Notes: generated by a model not told the origin, from the letters alone. Numbered from the stretch's first letter, positions 47,740-60,560 are shown. The stretch is 64,000 bases of DNA from Calonectria ilicicola (GCA_020809705.1 CP085829.1:3472001-3536000), one strand, 5' to 3'. Translations and numbers: made by a program.

Positions 47740-48315
47740 GGTTTCCGTGTCGTTAAGATGAAGTCGATTTGCTACAGCTTGATTCAGCAAAAAGTTTGGT
47801 GCCGGTTTGTATTTATTGCGTGGAGATATGCCATGGCGAACGGCGATGCAAACACGAACAAGGGGCATGTAGGCTTTGAACAGCAGAAGGCTGCGCGGCT
47901 TTGGACAATGCTCCACGGAACAAAAGCATTGAACCACATATAATTTATGAACATATTGACTAGAATGAACAGCGAACCCCATTCCGTTTTTCCATCTTGA
48001 GTCAGGATAGTATCATCCAATGTGTGTGTTAACGGTAAGATGGGTTGCGGAGAGTTGCGTAAGGGCCATGGTTTTCACACTGTGCTGGAGCGCAAAAATC
48101 TCTTCCAGGTATACAAGGTCGCGGCAAAGGTGTGATGGAGAGTAGCAGCGTGGGGCAGGCACTGTCCTCGCAAATTTAGCTAGTGAGGGTTGTGCTTTCA
48201 GCGCCTCACCCATGAATGGGCCAACAATAAAACCTTCAGATCGAAACACCACATTGACACATCAACCATGACCCTATTTGACTCCTATGACTTGGTCATT
48301 TTCATAGTCCCAACC
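47740..48315. other. Intergenic, no supported gene
   Basis: Region between the helical hypothetical protein and the WGE pseudogene. The frame of the former is open as far as 47982, so part of this could be coding. Nothing else is seen. Confidence 0.4.
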
Positions 48316-48989
48316 CTACAGCCAAGGGTGCGTTAATCCCTCAATTCCATTACTCTTCAAGCATACAACAATTTCCTCCCCCCAACATACAACACACCTC
48401 TCACAAAATACACAACCAGCCATCGGCATCGTTTCAATAGCTCTATACACTCTTCCCACTTCAAATTCATTGCCTGCATCCCCGTTGGTAAGTAACTTGC
48501 GTAAAGTCCCATGCCACCGCGTAGCATCTCGCACACATCCTCGTCCTCTACTCCACAGTCCTTGGAAATGGACAGGTCCCGGATCGCGTGAATGTAGGCC
48601 AGCACATCATCCACGGACGGTCGTCGTGTCCAAACAGACCAAGGACGGGTGCTACTTTGCACTATCGCCAAGAAGTTAGCATCCCCCTAGAAATTTAAAG
48701 GCTCGATACATGAAGCTCAACTACCTTCCTCAAGAAACCAATCCAACATTTCTGGCTCCTCATTGCACACCTTGCGCTCTCCCCATGGCACCATGGCACC
48801 ATGGCACCATACACTGTCGATCTCACTTCGTCCGAAGCCCCCTGCAGATATTTCTGAAGTTCACTTGATGAATTTACTTTTTTAAAGTCTTGTGGGAAAC
48901 TACGAGCGTCCTGAAAGCCTATCATATCTTGGCCACGATAAGTTGTTGCAATTCCCCTTCTTTCTCTGTTGGGATTCTCAGAGGAAATC
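48316..48989 (-). pseudogene. Frameshifted WGE-module gene copy
   Basis: Corresponds to exons 2 and 3 of the gene at 62.7 kb: exon 48989-48725, intron 48724-48662 (GTAGTT...GATAG, CTAAC branch), exon 48661-48316. Matching blocks include ERRGIATTY (RDRAMTY in the other), SSELQKYLQGASDEV (KSLSKMLKTSSDEV) and VCEMLRGGMGLYASYL (VMEVLSRGMGSYGGEL). Two frame breaks are visible. In the first exon the 8-bp word GGTGCCAT stands three times in a row, and the frame matching the relative is recovered only if one copy is discounted. In the second exon the match to CESAVEWGE continues in another frame (CERCVVCWGEEIVVCL). The relative's first exon has no counterpart here. Confidence 0.75.
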
Positions 48990-51030
48990 CTACAACAAAA
49001 CGTAATCTTTGGCCATCGCCCCGCAAAAAATATAATATGTTTTCTTTTTTCACGTGCCCGTAATAGCTACGCAAGTCCAATGATTCGTCTTGTGTCATCT
49101 CTGAAGATGAATATGGGTTAATGAGGATGAGAATAAGGTCTGGTGGACACCAGTGAGTTGGTGAAACTTAGTCTTCATAGTTTTAGTCTTTGTCTCCTTG
49201 AAAGACATTATTTGTTTCACTGTCTGCTATTTGTTTAAAGACCAGTCGCCTTTGTTCAATGTCGCTATCGCTAGATGAGAACATGGTGGTTCACTTTAAC
49301 TTAATACAAGCTATAAAGCTACCCTAGAGCCAGCCACAACTACGATGGCCTCTTTTTCTTATTTAGTCACTCATTGTGGCTTTTTTTGGTGAGCTGTCTA
49401 GAATATATGTCACTTTATTTATTTTAATTTTAATTTCGTGCATTTTTAGTCGAAGTTTTAATGGTGGCGACAGCATGTAGCACTGCTGTGATTGTGCTTG
49501 GTTACGACATGGTGTTGCGTTTTGGTCAACCCCACTCGCAAGTTTTCAGGTAAAATCGCGGCAAAGTTTCACTTGTTGACATACATCTTCACCGGCCATC
49601 ATCAGTCGGGAGATATTCAATAAGTCGGCTGGAATTTCACTCGAAAATAAAAACTACATATTTAGTGCGCTACATCTTAAAAATGGAACAACCATGAAGC
49701 TAGTCTTCACTGAGGAATGCGTCTCTATCATGGATATGGAGATAGAGCCTCTCATTACCACCCCGCCATCAGCTCGCCAAGGTGTAGTTGGTTGGCAGAG
49801 GTGGATGTCTGCCCAGAATTAATCAGCTTGTGATACCCGAAAAATGACGTTCGCAATGTTTGCCTCTGTAAAGCCAGCGCATGCTTACCAATGGTGGAGT
49901 CTTGCATGGATGTCAGACGGCTGAGGTCGCTATCCGTTCCGCTTGACAAACTTGCATCCATCGTGCTCCTGTAGATGTCGTGAGCCGCAAATGGTGGCGC
50001 GTTGTGATACAGGCCGCGGGGTCTGGAAGGGTGTGATGTAAAGGTACCCTGGGTATAGCGACCTTGGTCTCGCCTTGGTGCTGGTGGTACTTGAGGTATC
50101 CCTACTTCCGCCCCGAAGGACGACGAGCAAACAGATGCCTGAGGTTGCGCGGGGATATTTCCAGCGGCTGAAGCTTGTGCGCTGACCTGACACGAGTGTA
50201 ACTGTACAGCCATCGAGGGAGGCACCGCAGTGCTGTCAACCACGTTGAGAACCGCCAATGTGGGATATCAAAAAACGTCATGTGACATCGCCAAAACTCT
50301 CCAGCACCACCATATTAGCACCACCATATCAGCACCCAACCCCCAAGACTCCCGCCAGCACCGGCTGGACCGCAAGACTTGCCGTTTTTTGACAGCCGAG
50401 AGGAATCTCCGACGAGGCCAAGCCGTTCTCTGCGGGTCATGTAGCACCTCGGTGCCGTAGTTTGCCGTCGGAGTTGGCAATACACGTCACGACCCGCGAA
50501 TATGTTTGCACGGCTCGGTCAAGCACTCAACTGTTACATCCGTTCCGCACACAGAAAGCAATCTCCGAGTCCCCTGGCTCTGACGTGTCGGTCGGAAGGA
50601 CCAATCCCTTTGGTCGAGACTGTTGGTGCTTCGTTGCATCCTCAAGGAAGCCCACTGCGCACGTGGATCCCGAGACGGCCTTGGTGTTTCCGTGCAACCG
50701 GCTTGATACAGCCGTGTTTGCCTCCTTTGCACCCGATACTTGCCGTTCCGTTTGTTTGTCTCTCTTGTACATCTTGACTCTTTGCCACTCTCTACTTGAG
50801 TCCAATCCGGAGTCTCCTGGCTCCAGTTTGTGTCCACATCGGCTGCCGTCTGTACTCCTCTTGACTCACGTCTGTACTCAACCAGCCTCCCATCCGTCTT
50901 CGTATCAGCTCCCGCACTTGTTGCACAGGTCTGATGCCCAACATCATTTCCTTTGTTGGGAGATTGAGAGCCCAATATCCAATTTTCCCGTGACATGCCG
51001 AGCAGATCAAGCCTGAGCCAGAGCCTCCTG
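48990..51030. other. Mostly gene-free region
   Basis: AT-rich from 49020 to 49700 with no long frame. A minus-strand frame from the ATG at 50213 to 49755 (152 codons, Ser/Gln/Pro-rich) may be chance or a disordered-protein remnant; I do not annotate it as a gene. The last part is the promoter of the five-exon gene. Confidence 0.45.
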
Positions 51031-51036
51031 AATTTC

Positions 51037-51043
51037 TATATAA
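51037..51043 (+). promoter_or_regulatory. TATA box of the five-exon gene
   Basis: TATATAA followed by a CT-rich tract (51046-51090) and an AC-rich leader, the usual order in a fungal core promoter. A leader intron (51199-51260, GTATGA...CTTAG) comes next, then the ATG at 51281. Confidence 0.5.
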
Positions 51044-51280
51044 GGCCTCCTCCTCCCCCTCGTTGTTCTCACTCTCTTTCCTCATCACCTCCGACAAGAC
51101 AACCACTTCTACACACAGAAGCCACAGAGGCCACCCTCCTAGGCGAGCTCAGCCAAAGCCGCCACCCACCACCCCTCGATGAGATGCCTTCCTTACTGGT
51201 ATGAGCCCCCTTCCTTGCCTTCACCTTAACCTGACTTGGTTGATCGCCTTCTTCTCTTAGTAACTCTCGAGACACTGCGC

Positions 51281-51954
51281 ATGACTGAAGAGCCAGTCAT
51301 GAAACGCTTTATATACAAGTATGGAGCTGCTGACCTGCCTTGATCATGGCATGGATTGGCTGACCTTCCTTTCTACCAGCAACACCCGACCTGTCGCACA
51401 TCTTTATATACAGGTATGGATCAGCTCCATTCCTTTGCACAGATCATGAACAAACTTGACTGACTTCTTGTTGGATTCTCTTAGAACTTCTCTATTTGCC
51501 AAACATGGACAACTCACTGTCCGTCATCAAACGCTTGCCCTGGTGGTCGCGTCCCCTCCAGGTAAGAACTAGCTGCCTTCTGCTCATTGTGACCTCTATT
51601 GATTAACAATCTCATTTCTCCAGCCAGTGGGAATATAGGTCTTCTTGGATTTCAGACTTTGGTCAGCCATTTCATCTGCGTTTGTGCCAAGAGGGCTGTA
51701 GACTGCAAAAGAGCTTGCCTACTTGCCTGTTTCAGGCCAGCTTGGGAACGCCTCGAGTTCCTGGAGTCAAGGCTACACGCATCTTGCTTTCACCTGGGGT
51801 GAATAATGGCGATATTGACACAAAGCCTCGATCTTCTGGCGACCAGTCGAATTTTCGGCTGCCTTCTACAACGAGGCCGGACCTCCAGCTTAGAGGCCAT
51901 CGAGATTGTAGGGACTTTGCCTCTCCAAAGCCAATCTCATTTGGCAACCATTAA
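51281..51954 (+). CDS. Hypothetical small protein with micro-exons
   Basis: I read coding exons 51281-51318, 51380-51413, 51485-51561 and 51624-51954 after a leader exon, together 159 residues. Each intron (61, 71 and 62 nt) has a GTATGG or GTAAGA donor, a CTGAC or TTAAC branch and a YAG end, and the frame passes through all joins to a stop. The N-terminus reads MTEEPVMKRFIYNNTRPVAH. The third piece has several cysteines (ICQTWTTHCPSSNACPGG), and the last exon is rich in Pro, Arg and Ser without a recognised domain. No signal peptide. The transcript structure is well supported by splice signals; whether the protein is functional is less certain, and a non-coding spliced RNA is an alternative. 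Confidence 0.48.
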
Positions 51955-54900
51955 AAATCGACACCACCACAGACGACATCGGCCATGACTATTGCCGAAC
52001 CATCTTATCCGAGCTAGGGTAATCAAGTGGCATATATTTGTTCGTGTTGAACAATCCACCCCAAAAGGCCTCCCAGCCACCAAGTTGGCTGAAGTGATTC
52101 GTGATCAGAAATCCAGAAGAATCGGCTGAGGGAAGTGTCATTAAACCAGCCCCACGATTCCATGTTTGAAATACCTACAGACACGAAGACCGATCCCCCG
52201 CAGAAATGGTCACACACTAGGCTGGTGACTGGTACTCCCCACCGACCAGAGATCCAAGAATCTTCGGGTCTATTTCCCTGCCTCCTTTATGATTATGCCT
52301 TTCTCCTGTGGGTATGCGAATTATGCTTGCTTCTAGTGGCCTCCCCGATACGGTTATAGAAGCGACGTCAGGAAACCAAAGTTTTGCAAATATCACCCTC
52401 GCAGTGTTTCTTTTTCAACGTCTTCACCCCTCGATACTGTCACCGTATCCTTTCGACGATCCTTAAGTTTTGGATTAGCTTTATATAAGATTCGAAATTC
52501 TCTCTCCCGGCGAGCTCTGCTCAAACGCCCCGGTATTAGGCGGTCCCAACGCAATATGGATCGCAAGCGACATCGGATTCGTCGCAGCACTACATGGCGA
52601 CCACATCTCGAAATCAACTACACCTGGGCAGCAGACCCCGACGAAGGAAACAACTGATTACCACATACCCGAGCACTCTCATTCCACTCGCAGTCTTCTC
52701 GGCTTTCCAACATGGTCAAATTCAGACCTGACGAGAGAGGAGCACGACCGCAGCCTAAAATCAAGAAAAAGTTCCACCAACATTCCGTTGCTTCGATAGA
52801 CCCAGCAAATTTCGCACAGTCGAAGGATATTCGAACCACGCATGGCGCATTGTGCTCTCTGTTTCTTATGCCACACTCACTTCATGACCTGAACAGAAAG
52901 GTCGCGGCTTCTCCAGATATGATTAAGAATTTGGCACTTCAAGTCGTTGAGACTCTTTTGCAGAGACTAGACGGGTTGCGCTCTAGCAAGAACTGGCGAG
53001 ATATCAAATCCAGCACGCTATGAGTCGCACACTCTACAAAAGAACCATCTGAAGCACGTTCAACCCATGAAGCTCGGGCAGAAACCGGGACCGGGAACGA
53101 CATGGCCAAGAAATTCTGGAAGGCTGTTAATGGTTGGGGCCCAAGAGCATTCGCAATCATTAGCCAGTAGCAATGCGTCGACTGAATCTGTGCAACTATA
53201 CATACAGTACTGGGGCGATGATATATGCCCCCCTGCAATTCAATTTAGCTCCTGCAGCAGCTCATATTGACATTGAGTTGTTGGCTAGGTAGGGATCTCC
53301 CTTTCCTCTCAGACGGCCCGTTGCCTCTGGGGTGGTCTGCAGAAATGACCACAGCCAACACTCCCGATGCCGTCCACCACACCGAGGAGGTGGTACTAGA
53401 TTCCGGAAATAAGTCAAATTGTTGCCTTTCCTACGACGATTGGTACCCTTCTAATACCAGCCCGCAAACCACATCAGATATGGTCCCTGGCGAACCATTG
53501 AGTTCCAGCAATGTTCTCTATTCGCCACACAGCAGACCTTCCTTTGATGTGCCAACTTTCGCGACAAATGGCAACATCATCAACAGATGACCAAGGTGTG
53601 GGTGCTGTCCCAGGCTCCCAACCTTACATCTGTTGAACATACTCGTCCTACGTTCTAGGACACAACGAATTCTGCCCATAGGCTTAGTCCTGGCCCCGAT
53701 TGCCAGTCGACCTTGGACACCTAGAGGGACAAATGTTGGGAGTAAAGGACTTTGATGACCCCGACTTCTTTCTCCGTCTTCTGGGTCGAAGCCTAGATTT
53801 GGCTTTCGTCCAGCTACCGAACAGCAAAGAAAACGCAGCTGCAAGAGATTCAGCTTGATATAACGAGAGGATCAGAGGGTCCTGGTATCTGGAGTCTGGG
53901 GTGCATATCTCCTGCCCACCTTGGACCCGCTTCACCATCCTGCATACAATACATTCTCCCTTTCAGCGGATCGTGCCAATTCGCATCGCATTCACCCTCA
54001 AGCTATGGCACCATATATGAAACTGCCACGAACGGTTGGGCCGAGCCCCACTACAACCGGAACTATTTTTTGCACTTTACCTTTCATGTCTTCATGTCAG
54101 ATGAATCTGCATGGAATACTGAGCTACTTCAGCCCTCAGTTATTCCTGGCCCTGGCGCCTGTTGTCAACACGTTCCCGACAGAGGGAATTAGAGACGAGC
54201 GCCCACTCATATAACCAGCCCCGGGACGACGATCTATGTACTCGGCATTCTGTGGCCCTATCCTCGGTGGAATGCAATACGCCTACTTTACATCTGGCTT
54301 GTGTATAGTATTTGAGCATCATTATGGGACCACGTACACGACGATTGTGCTGTGGTTTGAAGACTTGGCGGTTTAAACTTTCAACAACATCAAGCTCCAT
54401 GTATTGGGCTGCGTGCACGGGTGGCTGTATACAGGCCCAGTATTGTGCTCCACGCTCCTGCCAATGGAAAATCATGTTAGATTGGCCTAGACCCCGATGG
54501 AGTTGAGTCGTATTGAAGATGCAAACGCCTCAATATGTCCAACTCCCATCGGGTTGTCTGGTGCTAAGGCGTGATGGAGTGATATCGCTGCATCTATTAT
54601 CGACGTTGGTAAACACAATTCACTCACACTCTGGTCCTAATCGAGACCTCAAGTAAGGGGAAAGATCCAGGCTGATCTTGAACGGTCCGCAGTATGACAG
54701 TCAGGGACCATTGTAATGGCCTACAACGGACGCAGCATGCACTTGCACCAGATGCTCAACTCGGCGCGCATCGACTGCACCCACCAAACAAATATCAGAA
54801 AACAGCCATCGAGATACTCGAGAATATCCAAGACAACACATATAACAGTTATCGTGCACTACCCACAGGTTTCCTGGGCGTTTTCAGACGAGCATCACCC

Positions 54901-56595
54901 CTTGAGCTATTGTCAACGTCCCCGACCACGTATCTCACGACCAGCTGTTGGGCTGGGGACAGAGTTCCGGTGAACTTCGCTATTGGCTGGGACTCGGACA
55001 GGGCGCCAGTTGATTGCTCCCCTCTAGAGTGAACGTGCCTCATGTCCTAGTCAAGTCAGAGTTTGTGCTGTCTACATTCCTGCCGACATTTCTGTTTAGG
55101 TCTCACGTCATATGCAGCATGATTGGCCGAGTCACGCTATTTCCCGCGTCACTAAGAGCTGGCTCGCACCGCAAGCACCGTATTGCGTGCTGGGGCTTTC
55201 TGCGACATCGCTGACCACAAAGCTTTGCCGAGCGAGCCCAACAAATCACAGGAGCTCTATTTCAGCAACTACTATGTCTTTGACAAGCTCCCGCCCTGCA
55301 TATGAAATAGCCTTATCAGGCTGCAGCTGGCGGTGTAGGGAAAACGGACCTACCGAGCTTGTGGGCTGCTGCTTGGCCTTACCGGCCTCTTCTATGGGAC
55401 GGTGCGACCATGAAACCCCTGAAAATAAGCGACCGTACTCAATCTCTGCTAGTGTCGCAAGGTCCCCCCGTACTAGTTGAACCACCCACCAATGTGGTTT
55501 TGATAGGGGCAAACGAGTGGCTACACTGGCAGAATCCAACAAGAGGAAGAAGCCTCTCCTTAAACCAACTCCGGCCAGGAAAAAGGCTGGACACCCAACT
55601 ACGTCCAAGAATTCTCATATACTATAATTTCGAGGCATAGATTATGGTGATGCAAGGGACTCCCTAATTCTGTTTTCGCTTCGCAATACACAAACATTTT
55701 CAGCGATTTGCGGGCAACCTCCGGACCGCGATTTCGAGTTAATCTCGGTCTGGGGTGGTTTGCGGTTAGTCAGATACAATGCGTCCAGTCGCGGGTGTGC
55801 AGATATGAGAGAGGCTCGAACCAAGCCGCCTATCTCAAAACGAGAATGTCGCTACTATGGAGCTGATATTGTGTCTCCCGTCTTGTTGAATTCCGAGATA
55901 AAATGAAGGCCCTTCGAATCCACCAACCACAACTAGCTAGCATATGATGACGAAAGGTCATCTACAAACATATTTATATATTGCCTCAACAAACAAGTCC
56001 AGCAAGGCTAAAAGGCCACCAGGCATTCCTACCTGGAAGAGTCTTTAAACGGCCAAGAAAAACGACAGACCTTTAACCGCCGCTTTGCGAATCGCCAATC
56101 AAGCGATAGCAGAGTTACCCCTCCCCATTGCGAGCTTGCTCAGGAAGAGAAAACAAATAATAGTCGCCTAAGCTTTACCGGACGAGGCAAAGACTTCATC
56201 GGCATCTCTTAAATGGGCCAACAAGACCATAGAACTAGTCATTGGACCCTGCTCATAAGACATGCTTGCTAGCGGCACGACCTTGGTCTGGATAACTCGG
56301 ATTCACTCAGCATCTTTCATTCGGGATAGAGGAACTCTCATCCTTTTGGGTCGCTTTTATGCGGTTCCCATGTTCACCCCGAGATATTCTCGGGCTGTGG
56401 GGTTGGACCCCTATATACTCTTTTGTTGTCCACAGGCTGAATGCAAACTATCAATAGTAGCGGTATTGACTTCAAGCTACTCAAGATAACGGAACCTGTG
56501 TGACTTTTTCGACAGTTTTGATGCTCCGAACACATCTATTTCTGCCTGCCCCTTTTATGTTTCCCTTGCATCCCAAGGGCACTGCAGCTCGCGAA
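51955..56595. other. Gene-poor region, no supported gene
   Basis: Many frames of 60-120 codons on both strands. The better ones with a true ATG (52712-53023 plus, 103 codons, Lys-rich; 53346-53590 plus, Ser/Thr-rich) lack motifs and splice context. Nothing matched an intact transposase or reverse transcriptase by eye, although the density of medium frames would fit decayed mobile DNA. Confidence 0.4.
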
Positions 56596-56935
56596 TGTTA
56601 CCGATATGACTTATCGGTCCGTTCCTGTGGCTGCTGGCACGACCCAATATGACTTGTCGGTACATGTTGGCTCGTAGGAAGACCCGATATAACTTATCGG
56701 TATATTCTGGTGCCTGGGAAGAACCGATATGACTTACCAACACTTGTGGTGCCTGAGAAGACCCGATATGACTTATTGGTATATTTCCGTGCTTGCTGCT
56801 GCGGTCCGATATGGCTTATCGGTATATTTTCTGTGCCTGTTGCTGCGGCCCGATATGATTTATCGGTATATGCTTGCCGCGTGGGAAGAACCGATATAAC
56901 TTATCGGTGTGTTCTGGTGCCTGGGTGGACATCCC
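56596..56935. repeat. Minisatellite of short hairpin units
   Basis: About seven to eight imperfect units of roughly 45-50 bp, each carrying CCGATATGACTTATCGG or a variant. That core is itself an inverted repeat (CCGATA and TATCGG around a five-base loop). Spacers between cores repeat words like GTGCCTGGGAAGA. Confidence 0.88.
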
Positions 56936-59529
56936 CAGATATGATAACCTGATCCAATAACCCGATACAACCCATGGTTGAACCTCCCACAGCGTTACCG
57001 ATAAGATGGTCATATGTGCTGTGTTTCTACTATTCATTCAGTCCAACATATTCTCCAAGAAACCTTCTAGCATCTTCATACTTTTCGAGACCGATGATCT
57101 TCCCATATCTAGCTAGGACTTTCACCACCATCATCACCATCATAAAGTTGTTTGGTTGATATTTATCCACAAACCTGCTCCTGAATGATGACATCGGAAG
57201 GCATTCCCTCGATGTCCCCACGACTTCTTCGACCCATACAATATATGTCACAGGTATATTGATGATATTTCACCCAATCTAAGGGACGTCTGCTGTGCCG
57301 GCTTCAGCTTCGTCGTCCAAGCCGGAGAACAATGCTCCGAGTCCCACTCCTATCTATGCACACCAACATTAAGGCAGACAAATCCAACGCTCTTTTCGGG
57401 CAGCAATGAGAAGATCACTCACAATGACTGGCGTCTTATCGGCAGAGAGGGGCAAATTGACCCGTAGCCTAGACCATGATGGAATGGCTGACACCAGTGC
57501 AATCCATTTCTCAGGAGAAGAACAACAATTATTTAACTCTAAAAGACTCATGATGATTCCTTGAACCCTCCTTCATGATACATGGTCAAGCAACAAACCA
57601 GGTCGGCGCAACGGATACAGAGTGCCGCATTAATATCACGTCCAGCAGGCAATAATTATCGCACTGCTCCTGAGGTGACTAAGTTAGAGCACCTCTTGGA
57701 GAAAATATCCACCAAAATACACAGACCAGCTATGGAACGGGACTTTAACAGGGCGCAGACGCAATTCACGAGAACCAGCCCATTTCCGTCGACACGGGGA
57801 AGCACCGATTTTTAGGCTTTAGTGGCCCAGGAGACCTGGCGGGCCCGAGAGATTTTATCTTCTCACCACGCATTAGGCTAGCCTACAGGACCAGAAAATG
57901 ACACCTTCCAGTGCTGTTCCCTAATGTGGCCTTGTCGGTTTGGTGGGTTAAACATTCTTTCATCGTCAAGCATGCAACGAGCACTGAACGCCGCTTTGCA
58001 CTGTGGGCTCTGTAGGTTGGCGGGTCCGAGAGATTTTATCTCGGCCCCTCGCAAACAACCAACCTATGGTCCAGCGATCGGCAGATTTCAGCGCTATCGT
58101 ATCACTTTATTGGTTCCAGGTGCTTAAACCATTTTGTATGCACTTAGCAAGATCCTGCAGAGATTCAAGGACGCAAAATACTGCCTGACGACATATTCCC
58201 GGACGCCGAGGATGATGGTCGAACATATCCTTCAAGGGGAGCATTTCCCATTAATCGTGGCGGAAACTAAATTGAACCAAATGAGGGTTTCTGGCAGCAA
58301 TGCCATGCCAGAAACCACTCCCTACTATGGGACCTCTGCGTCTTCGTCCAGAATATATTGCGCTGTGGTAAGAGTACTGATACGTCGTTCCATTGTTGGT
58401 CGCCGACTCCATCCCTAAGGAACCAGTTTAAATAACGTCAACCCGAATGGTCATCATCACGATCGATGCCAACACCCCTTGGCAAAGGTCCCTCGATCTG
58501 CCGTGCATGGTCTTGATCTCGGTGTAGCAGAGCGAGAACTGCTGAGATCTGTTGGAACTCGGCAAAATTGCCCTCCCTCACAAATAGTTGCAGATTTGGC
58601 ATCGCCTTGCATCGCCGTGCGATAGCAGGACTTTATTGATCTGCCCGAGCAGGTCTTACACCCGAGTGGGAGCGAAGGAACATTCCTCCTTCCACTCCAA
58701 CCTCTTCAACATTGTCAGACAACTAGTCACCCCACGCAACTTGACGTGATAGATATCGGCTTCGCGCCCCCCTTACGTCTCACTGCGGTTTCCGGTCAAA
58801 CAACAAAAATCGCCAATATTGGCGTATTCACCCCGACTCGGACGAATTGCGGGGATAAAACGAGTCTGACTATTCAGGTCGCCCTGTTCGACGTCGATCC
58901 GCCTCTCGCCAACAAGGGTCAGTCCACGGTCCATGCAAAGATAAATAGCAGGCCGTGGCAAAAGGCTCACACTCCGCCACCCGCTAACTAATCGTGTGGC
59001 CATCGATCGTTTCATCGAAAGCTTCGAATTATCGCTCTTTTTGACGTTCAACATCTACTGAGGACCGCCCCCGACGTAGGGGTAGGCGGTGACATTCAGT
59101 CAGAAGAACAAGACTTCTGCTACTGGGAACACTCCAATGCTTGTTTCACACCTGTCGCCTATTATACGGTTTCCGACAACACATCACACCACCATCCACC
59201 TAAGCTGGCTCTGAGAATTAAAATCACAACTACTCGTGGTCGAGGACAGCCACCAGGCAATGTTTATGATACTCATGACCAAAGCCCAATGAGTGTCTTT
59301 GGTTTGTAAATTTGAGTTCAAGCAACATACCAGCCGCCAGCTGCTGCCTGGGGTACATCTAACCGACGGGCTCTCAAGAAAGAAACCTGCAACAACAACC
59401 GCACCCTAGTGAATGGGGCGTGTTTCTCGAACAAGTCAAATATTTGCCCCGAACTGCTGCTTCCACATTACGATGAGTGGTCTTACTGGGGACCAAGTCG
59501 CATGGGCTACTTTGACCATACATTCGTTC
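56936..59529. other. Intergenic between minisatellites
   Basis: Short frames only. A word AGATTTTATCT with GGCGGGCCCGAG-like flanks occurs twice (about 57835-57860 and 58018-58042), hinting at an old duplication of roughly 180 bp. No gene recognised. Confidence 0.4.
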
Positions 59530-59740
59530 GCTCGGGCGTATTAATGTTGAAAAGGCCTATTGTGGCCTGCCCATGCGGGACGTCGATAAAGGCGTATTAA
59601 TGTCTAGAAGGCCTACTGCGTCTGGAACACATGGAACCTGAATGAAGACGTATTAATGTCGAAAAGGCCTATTGCGGCCAGGCCATGTGGGACGTCGATG
59701 AAGGCGTATTAATGTTGATAAGGCCTACCACGGCGGGGTC
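59530..59740. repeat. Minisatellite, about 60-bp unit
   Basis: Four imperfect copies each containing GGCGTATTAATGT (one copy GACGTATTAATGT) followed by AAAAGGCCTA or a near variant, then a GGACGTCGAT-type linker in some copies. Confidence 0.85.
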
Positions 59741-60029
59741 GAGCAATGTAAATGATTCAACCATTGCCACCCAAGACATCAAATCCAATAATATTGTCTT
59801 GCCGTGGGATGACTTTGACGCTAGTCTTGGCGAATGAACTACGAGAGGCTGATGGATTACGAGAGGCTCGCAGACTATTAAACAGCGGGCTTGATTGGAT
59901 GAAGAAGAATGCGGAAAAACAGCGCCTTTGACTGAGGATGTCCATTCGACTACCTGGCCAGTGAGCGCCCGAGACGACTCCCGAAACCTATGGTCGTCTC
60001 GTGGCTGTGGCTGGTACTTCTCAGTAGGG

Positions 60030-60560
60030 ACACACTCGTTAACCAAAAGGACACACCCGCCAACCAAGAAGACACGCTCGTCAACCAAAGATACGGTTGT
60101 CAGCCGAGAAGACACATTCGTCTACCAAAATGGCACCTTTGTCGACCAAGAGCCACAAACCGACCGACCAACTAGGAGACGCACTCGTCAACCAAAGATA
60201 CAGTCATCAGCCGAGAAGACACATTCGTTAACCAAAATGGCACCTTTGTCGACCAAGAGCTACAAACCGACCAACTAAGAGACGCACTCGTCAACCAAAA
60301 ATGCACAATCGCCAGTCAAGAAGACATGGCTGTGAATCAAAATGACACACTTGACCAATGAATGACAAGCTGAATAACTTGAAGACGCACTCGTCAACAA
60401 AAATGGCGCAACCGTCAGCCAAGAAGACATACTCTTCCATGTCTTCAGCGAGCTCGACCAGAATTTCCCTCAGAACAACCAAAACAAGACATTCGATGGA
60501 CATGATCAACACATACAACTTTACCTGGTCTCTACGATTTGACACGCTTATCGACTAAAG
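60030..60560. repeat. Complex minisatellite with CTCGTCAACCAAA words
   Basis: Irregular repetition of words such as CACTCGTCAACCAAA, GAAGACACATTCGT and ATGGCACCTTTGTCGACCAA, including a direct repeat of about 110 bp (60070-60180 against 60190-60290). Open frames on both strands across it follow the repeat and are not accepted as genes. Confidence 0.85.

Noticed and set aside
49755..50213. Minus-strand frame of 152 codons from a true ATG
   Set aside because: Low-complexity Ser/Gln/Pro composition, no motif, no splice support; too weak to list as a gene.
52712..53023. Plus-strand frame of 103 codons from a true ATG
   Set aside because: No recognisable features and located in a tract full of similar medium-length frames.
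59669..60115. Minus-strand frame with repeated FLV(G/D)E-like words
   Set aside because: Arises from the CTCGTCAACCAAA minisatellite; both strands are equally open there.
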